A stretch of DNA of 7,254 nt, taken from NCBI GenBank assembly GCA_958436995.1, contig CAUBMI010000078.1:1-7254 (forward strand), written 5' to 3'. Under the pieces are notes generated by a model, which worked only from the letters and a program-made list of their open reading frames with translations, was not told where the DNA came from and did no database searches. The translations under genes were made by a program, and so were the position numbers. How positions within the stretch are numbered: the stretch's first letter is position 1; the number at the start of each line of letters is the position of its first letter. Shown in pieces: positions 5,550 through 7,254 of this stretch. The DNA is from an uncultured Collinsella sp. Its GTDB lineage: Bacteria; Actinomycetota; Coriobacteriia; Coriobacteriales; Coriobacteriaceae.

Positions 5550-7070
5550 GTGGCCCAAGAGACGTTTAGCGATCGCCTGCGACAGGCTATGTCCGATCGC
5601 GATGTTCGACAGTCGGACGTGATTCGTGCATCGGAGATGTTCGGCAAAAAACTCGGTAAGAGTCAGATGAGCCAATATGTGAGCGGCAAGACGATCCCGC
5701 GGCGCGATGTGGCAGAGCTGCTCGCCCGCATTTTGGAGGTCGATGTTACCTGGCTGCTCGCCGGTGACGCCGATCAAAGCGAGGCATCATCGCCCCGCAA
5801 CGTTTCCAGACCCGAACACCATCCCTCAGCTCAAATTCCAAGGAGCACCACCATGCGTACTTTTTCTAAATCCACCAAGCTCGATAACGTCCTGTATGAC
5901 GTGCGCGGCCCCGTCGTCGACGAGGCCGCCCGTATGGAGGACGAGGGCGAGCGCATCCTCAAGCTCAACATCGGCAACCCCGCCCCCTTTGGTTTCCGCA
6001 CGCCCGATGAGGTCATTAAGGACATGCGCCAGCAGCTGCCCGACTGCGAAGGCTATTCCAACTCGCGCGGCCTGTTCTCCGCGCGCAAGGCGATCATGCA
6101 GTACTCGCAGATCAAGGGCCTGCCCAATGTTCAAATGGAGCACATCTACACGGGCAACGGCGTGTCCGAACTCATTCAGCTTTCGATGAACGCCCTGCTC
6201 GACAACGGCGACGAGATTCTGATCCCCAGCCCCGACTATCCGCTCTGGACGGCGTGCGCAACCCTTGCCGGTGGTCATCCCGTGCACTATCTGTGCGATG
6301 AGCAGGCGGATTGGTATCCCGACCTGGAGGATATGGAGTCCAAGATCACGAGCGCGACCAAGGCCCTCGTCATCATCAACCCCAACAACCCCACGGGCTC
6401 GGTCTACCCGCGCGAGGTGCTCGAGGGCATTGTTGAGATCGCGCGCAGGCACCAGCTCATGATTTTTGCCGACGAGATCTACGACCGCCTGTGCATGGAC
6501 GGCTACGAGCACGTCTCCATTGCCTCGCTCGCCCCCGACCTGCCCTGCATTACGTTTAGCGGCCTGTCCAAGTCGCATATGATCGCGGGCTATCGCATTG
6601 GCTGGATGGTGCTTTCGGGCAACCAGCGCTGCATGAGCGACTTCATCATGGGCATCAACATGCTCTCTAACATGCGTCTGTGCTCCAACGTGCCGGCTCA
6701 GTCGATCGTCCAGACGGCGCTCGGCGGCCATCAGTCGGTTAACGACTACATCCGCCCCGGCGGTCGTGTCTACGAGCAGCGCAACTTTGTGTATGAGGCG
6801 CTCAGCAAGATCGACGGCATCTCGGTGGTCAAGCCGCGTGCGGCGTTCTATATCTTCCCCAAGATGGATGTGAAGAAGTTCAACATCACCGATGACGAGC
6901 AGTTTGCCCTCGACCTGCTGCACGAGAAGAAGATCCTGATCACGCGCGGCGGCGGCTTTAACTGGGCCGAGCCCGACCACTTCCGCATCGTGTACCTGCC
7001 GCGCATGGAAGTGCTCAAAGAGTCGCTCGAAGACTTGGCCGACTTCTTCGATCATTACCGCCAGAGCTAA
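5550..7070 (+). CDS. alaA: XRE-HTH/AlaA-type aminotransferase fusion, with internal start for the enzyme alone
   Basis: A 506-residue protein. Residues about 5-70 form an XRE/Cro-type helix-turn-helix (FSDRLRQAMSDRDVRQSDVI, then KSQMSQYVSGKTIPRRDVAELLARILEV), followed by a polar linker (about 72-101). Residues 102-506 are a complete fold-type I PLP aminotransferase, colinear along its length with 405-residue E. coli AlaA, the glutamate-pyruvate transaminase that makes alanine. Shared blocks include LNIGNPAPFGF, GNGVSEL, NPNNPTG (277-283), DEIYD (308-312; Asp binds the PLP ring nitrogen), GLSKSH with Lys341 as the PLP Schiff-base residue, and HFRIVYLPR with carboxylate-binding Arg479. Nothing catalytic is missing. 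A strong internal ribosome-binding site and ATG at 5853 would give exactly the 405-residue enzyme. Codon use shifts sharply at the junction: 13 of 30 early codons end in A/T, against 3 of 30 just after it. Alanine synthesis is inferred; the gene may also autoregulate through its operator array. Confidence 0.9.
   Translation: MAQETFSDRLRQAMSDRDVRQSDVIRASEMFGKKLGKSQMSQYVSGKTIPRRDVAELLARILEVDVTWLLAGDADQSEASSPRNVSRPEHHPSAQIPRSTTMRTFSKSTKLDNVLYDVRGPVVDEAARMEDEGERILKLNIGNPAPFGFRTPDEVIKDMRQQLPDCEGYSNSRGLFSARKAIMQYSQIKGLPNVQMEHIYTGNGVSELIQLSMNALLDNGDEILIPSPDYPLWTACATLAGGHPVHYLCDEQADWYPDLEDMESKITSATKALVIINPNNPTGSVYPREVLEGIVEIARRHQLMIFADEIYDRLCMDGYEHVSIASLAPDLPCITFSGLSKSHMIAGYRIGWMVLSGNQRCMSDFIMGINMLSNMRLCSNVPAQSIVQTALGGHQSVNDYIRPGGRVYEQRNFVYEALSKIDGISVVKPRAAFYIFPKMDVKKFNITDDEQFALDLLHEKKILITRGGGFNWAEPDHFRIVYLPRMEVLKESLEDLADFFDHYRQS
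5840..5855 (+). promoter_or_regulatory. Internal ribosome-binding site and ATG for stand-alone aminotransferase
   Basis: AAGGAG (5840-5845) is followed by a 7-nt spacer and an in-frame ATG at 5853, as good as any start site in the window. The product from here is 405 residues, and its first residues (MRTFSKSTKLDNVLYDVRGP) correspond to the N-terminus of E. coli AlaA, which is why an internal start is credible rather than accidental. Confidence 0.65.
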
Positions 7071-7072
7071 TT

Positions 7073-7101
7073 GGTTCCGCCGTTCTACCGAACGGCGGAC
7101 C
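7073..7101 (+). terminator. Hairpin 3 nt after the aminotransferase stop
   Basis: TCCGCCGTTC (7076-7085) pairs perfectly with GAACGGCGGA (7090-7099) around a TACC loop, and GG/CC extends the stem past a one-base bulge. It is very stable and ideally placed, but CGCTTGG follows instead of a T-run, so it may protect the 3' end or terminate without a U-tract. Confidence 0.55.
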
Positions 7102-7139
7102 GCTTGGCGCTGCGCGAGCCGCATTCACGCCAATCTGAC

Positions 7140-7148
7140 GTTCAATTT
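7140..7148 (-). promoter_or_regulatory. Distal copy of the AAATTGAAC motif
   Basis: The + strand reads GTTCAATTT, the reverse complement of the 9-mer that begins all three upstream operator-like copies. It sits beyond the aminotransferase stop and directly before the second terminator-like hairpin. Chance occurrence of this AT-rich word in GC-rich sequence is unlikely but possible. Confidence 0.3.
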
Positions 7149-7149
7149 C

Positions 7150-7178
7150 GAGGGCGCGACCAGAAGGTCAGCGCCCTC
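7150..7178 (+). terminator. Second terminator-like hairpin downstream of the aminotransferase
   Basis: GAGGGCGC (7150-7157) pairs with GCGCCCTC (7171-7178); GACC/GGTC continues the stem past a bulged A (7170) to an AGAA tetraloop, 12 bp in all. The tail TCATTTC has modest T content, making this a better classical terminator than the hairpin at 7073-7101. Confidence 0.6.
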
Positions 7179-7254
7179 TCATTTCACGTCACCTTGGCGC
7201 AAATGCGGCCCGCTCGCTCATATGACCCAATCCACTGTCAAGGGCCACAATGGC

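Larger units (their letters stand above)
7114..7213. repeat. Imperfect 20-bp inverted repeat flanking a hairpin
   Basis: The reverse complement of 7114-7133 matches 7194-7213 at 17 of 20 positions, and both arms share the core AATGCGGC. CTTGGCGC also occurs as a direct repeat at 7103-7110 and 7193-7200. The arms enclose the 7140-7148 motif and the 7150-7178 hairpin, so the whole stretch could fold as one nested structure or be an intergenic repeat unit. No gene was found in 7071-7254. Confidence 0.45.

Noticed and set aside
5826..7124. A 432-codon open frame on the - strand opposite the aminotransferase
   Set aside because: Composition is a Val/Ala/His/Arg-rich shadow of the conserved AlaA frame, with no family resemblance.
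7190..7254. TTGACA on the minus strand near the right edge as a promoter
   Set aside because: No -10 box at 16-18 bp spacing.

Overview
The window is about 60% G+C by eye. It reads as chromosome of a host-associated actinobacterium, most plausibly a Coriobacteriia member such as Collinsella. That guess rests on composition, a gut-type choloylglycine hydrolase, GTG starts behind strong Shine-Dalgarno sequences, and an aminotransferase carrying an XRE-type DNA-binding head. It is inference from gene content; there is no 16S or other marker here.

Layout. (1) Positions 1-960 (+): choloylglycine hydrolase (probable bile salt hydrolase), cut at the left edge so that only the first two codons, including the catalytic Cys2, are missing. 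A long hairpin at 987-1016 separates it from the convergent next gene. (2) Positions 1040-3271 (-): a KUP-family potassium transporter gene, intact in sequence except for one in-frame amber codon at 2690-2692, where the family has a Trp; scored as a probable pseudogene. (3) Positions 3272-3499: a non-coding stretch unusually rich in dyad symmetry: a leader hairpin, a 24-bp palindrome near a possible kup -10, and two overlapping, mutually exclusive hairpins. (4) Positions 3500-4411 (-): an EamA/DMT-family 10-TM transporter, divergent from (5) 4530-5387 (+): a LysR-type regulator that is the obvious candidate to control it. (6) Positions 5388-5549: a regulatory region with three helically phased copies of AAATTGAACYTT, one inside a perfect 9-bp-arm palindrome. 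(7) Positions 5550-7070 (+): an in-frame XRE-HTH/AlaA-type aminotransferase fusion with a strong internal ribosome-binding site and ATG at 5853, which would give a stand-alone 405-aa aminotransferase. (8) Positions 7071-7254: non-coding, with two terminator-like hairpins, another AAATTGAAC site and an imperfect 20-bp inverted repeat.

The most interesting unit is the last one: a transcription-factor-like head on an alanine-forming aminotransferase, behind an array of operator-like sites, with an internal start that could also release the enzyme alone. It resembles MocR/GntR-aminotransferase regulators in concept but has an XRE head and an apparently fully catalytic AlaA body. The amber codon in kup is the second point worth checking.
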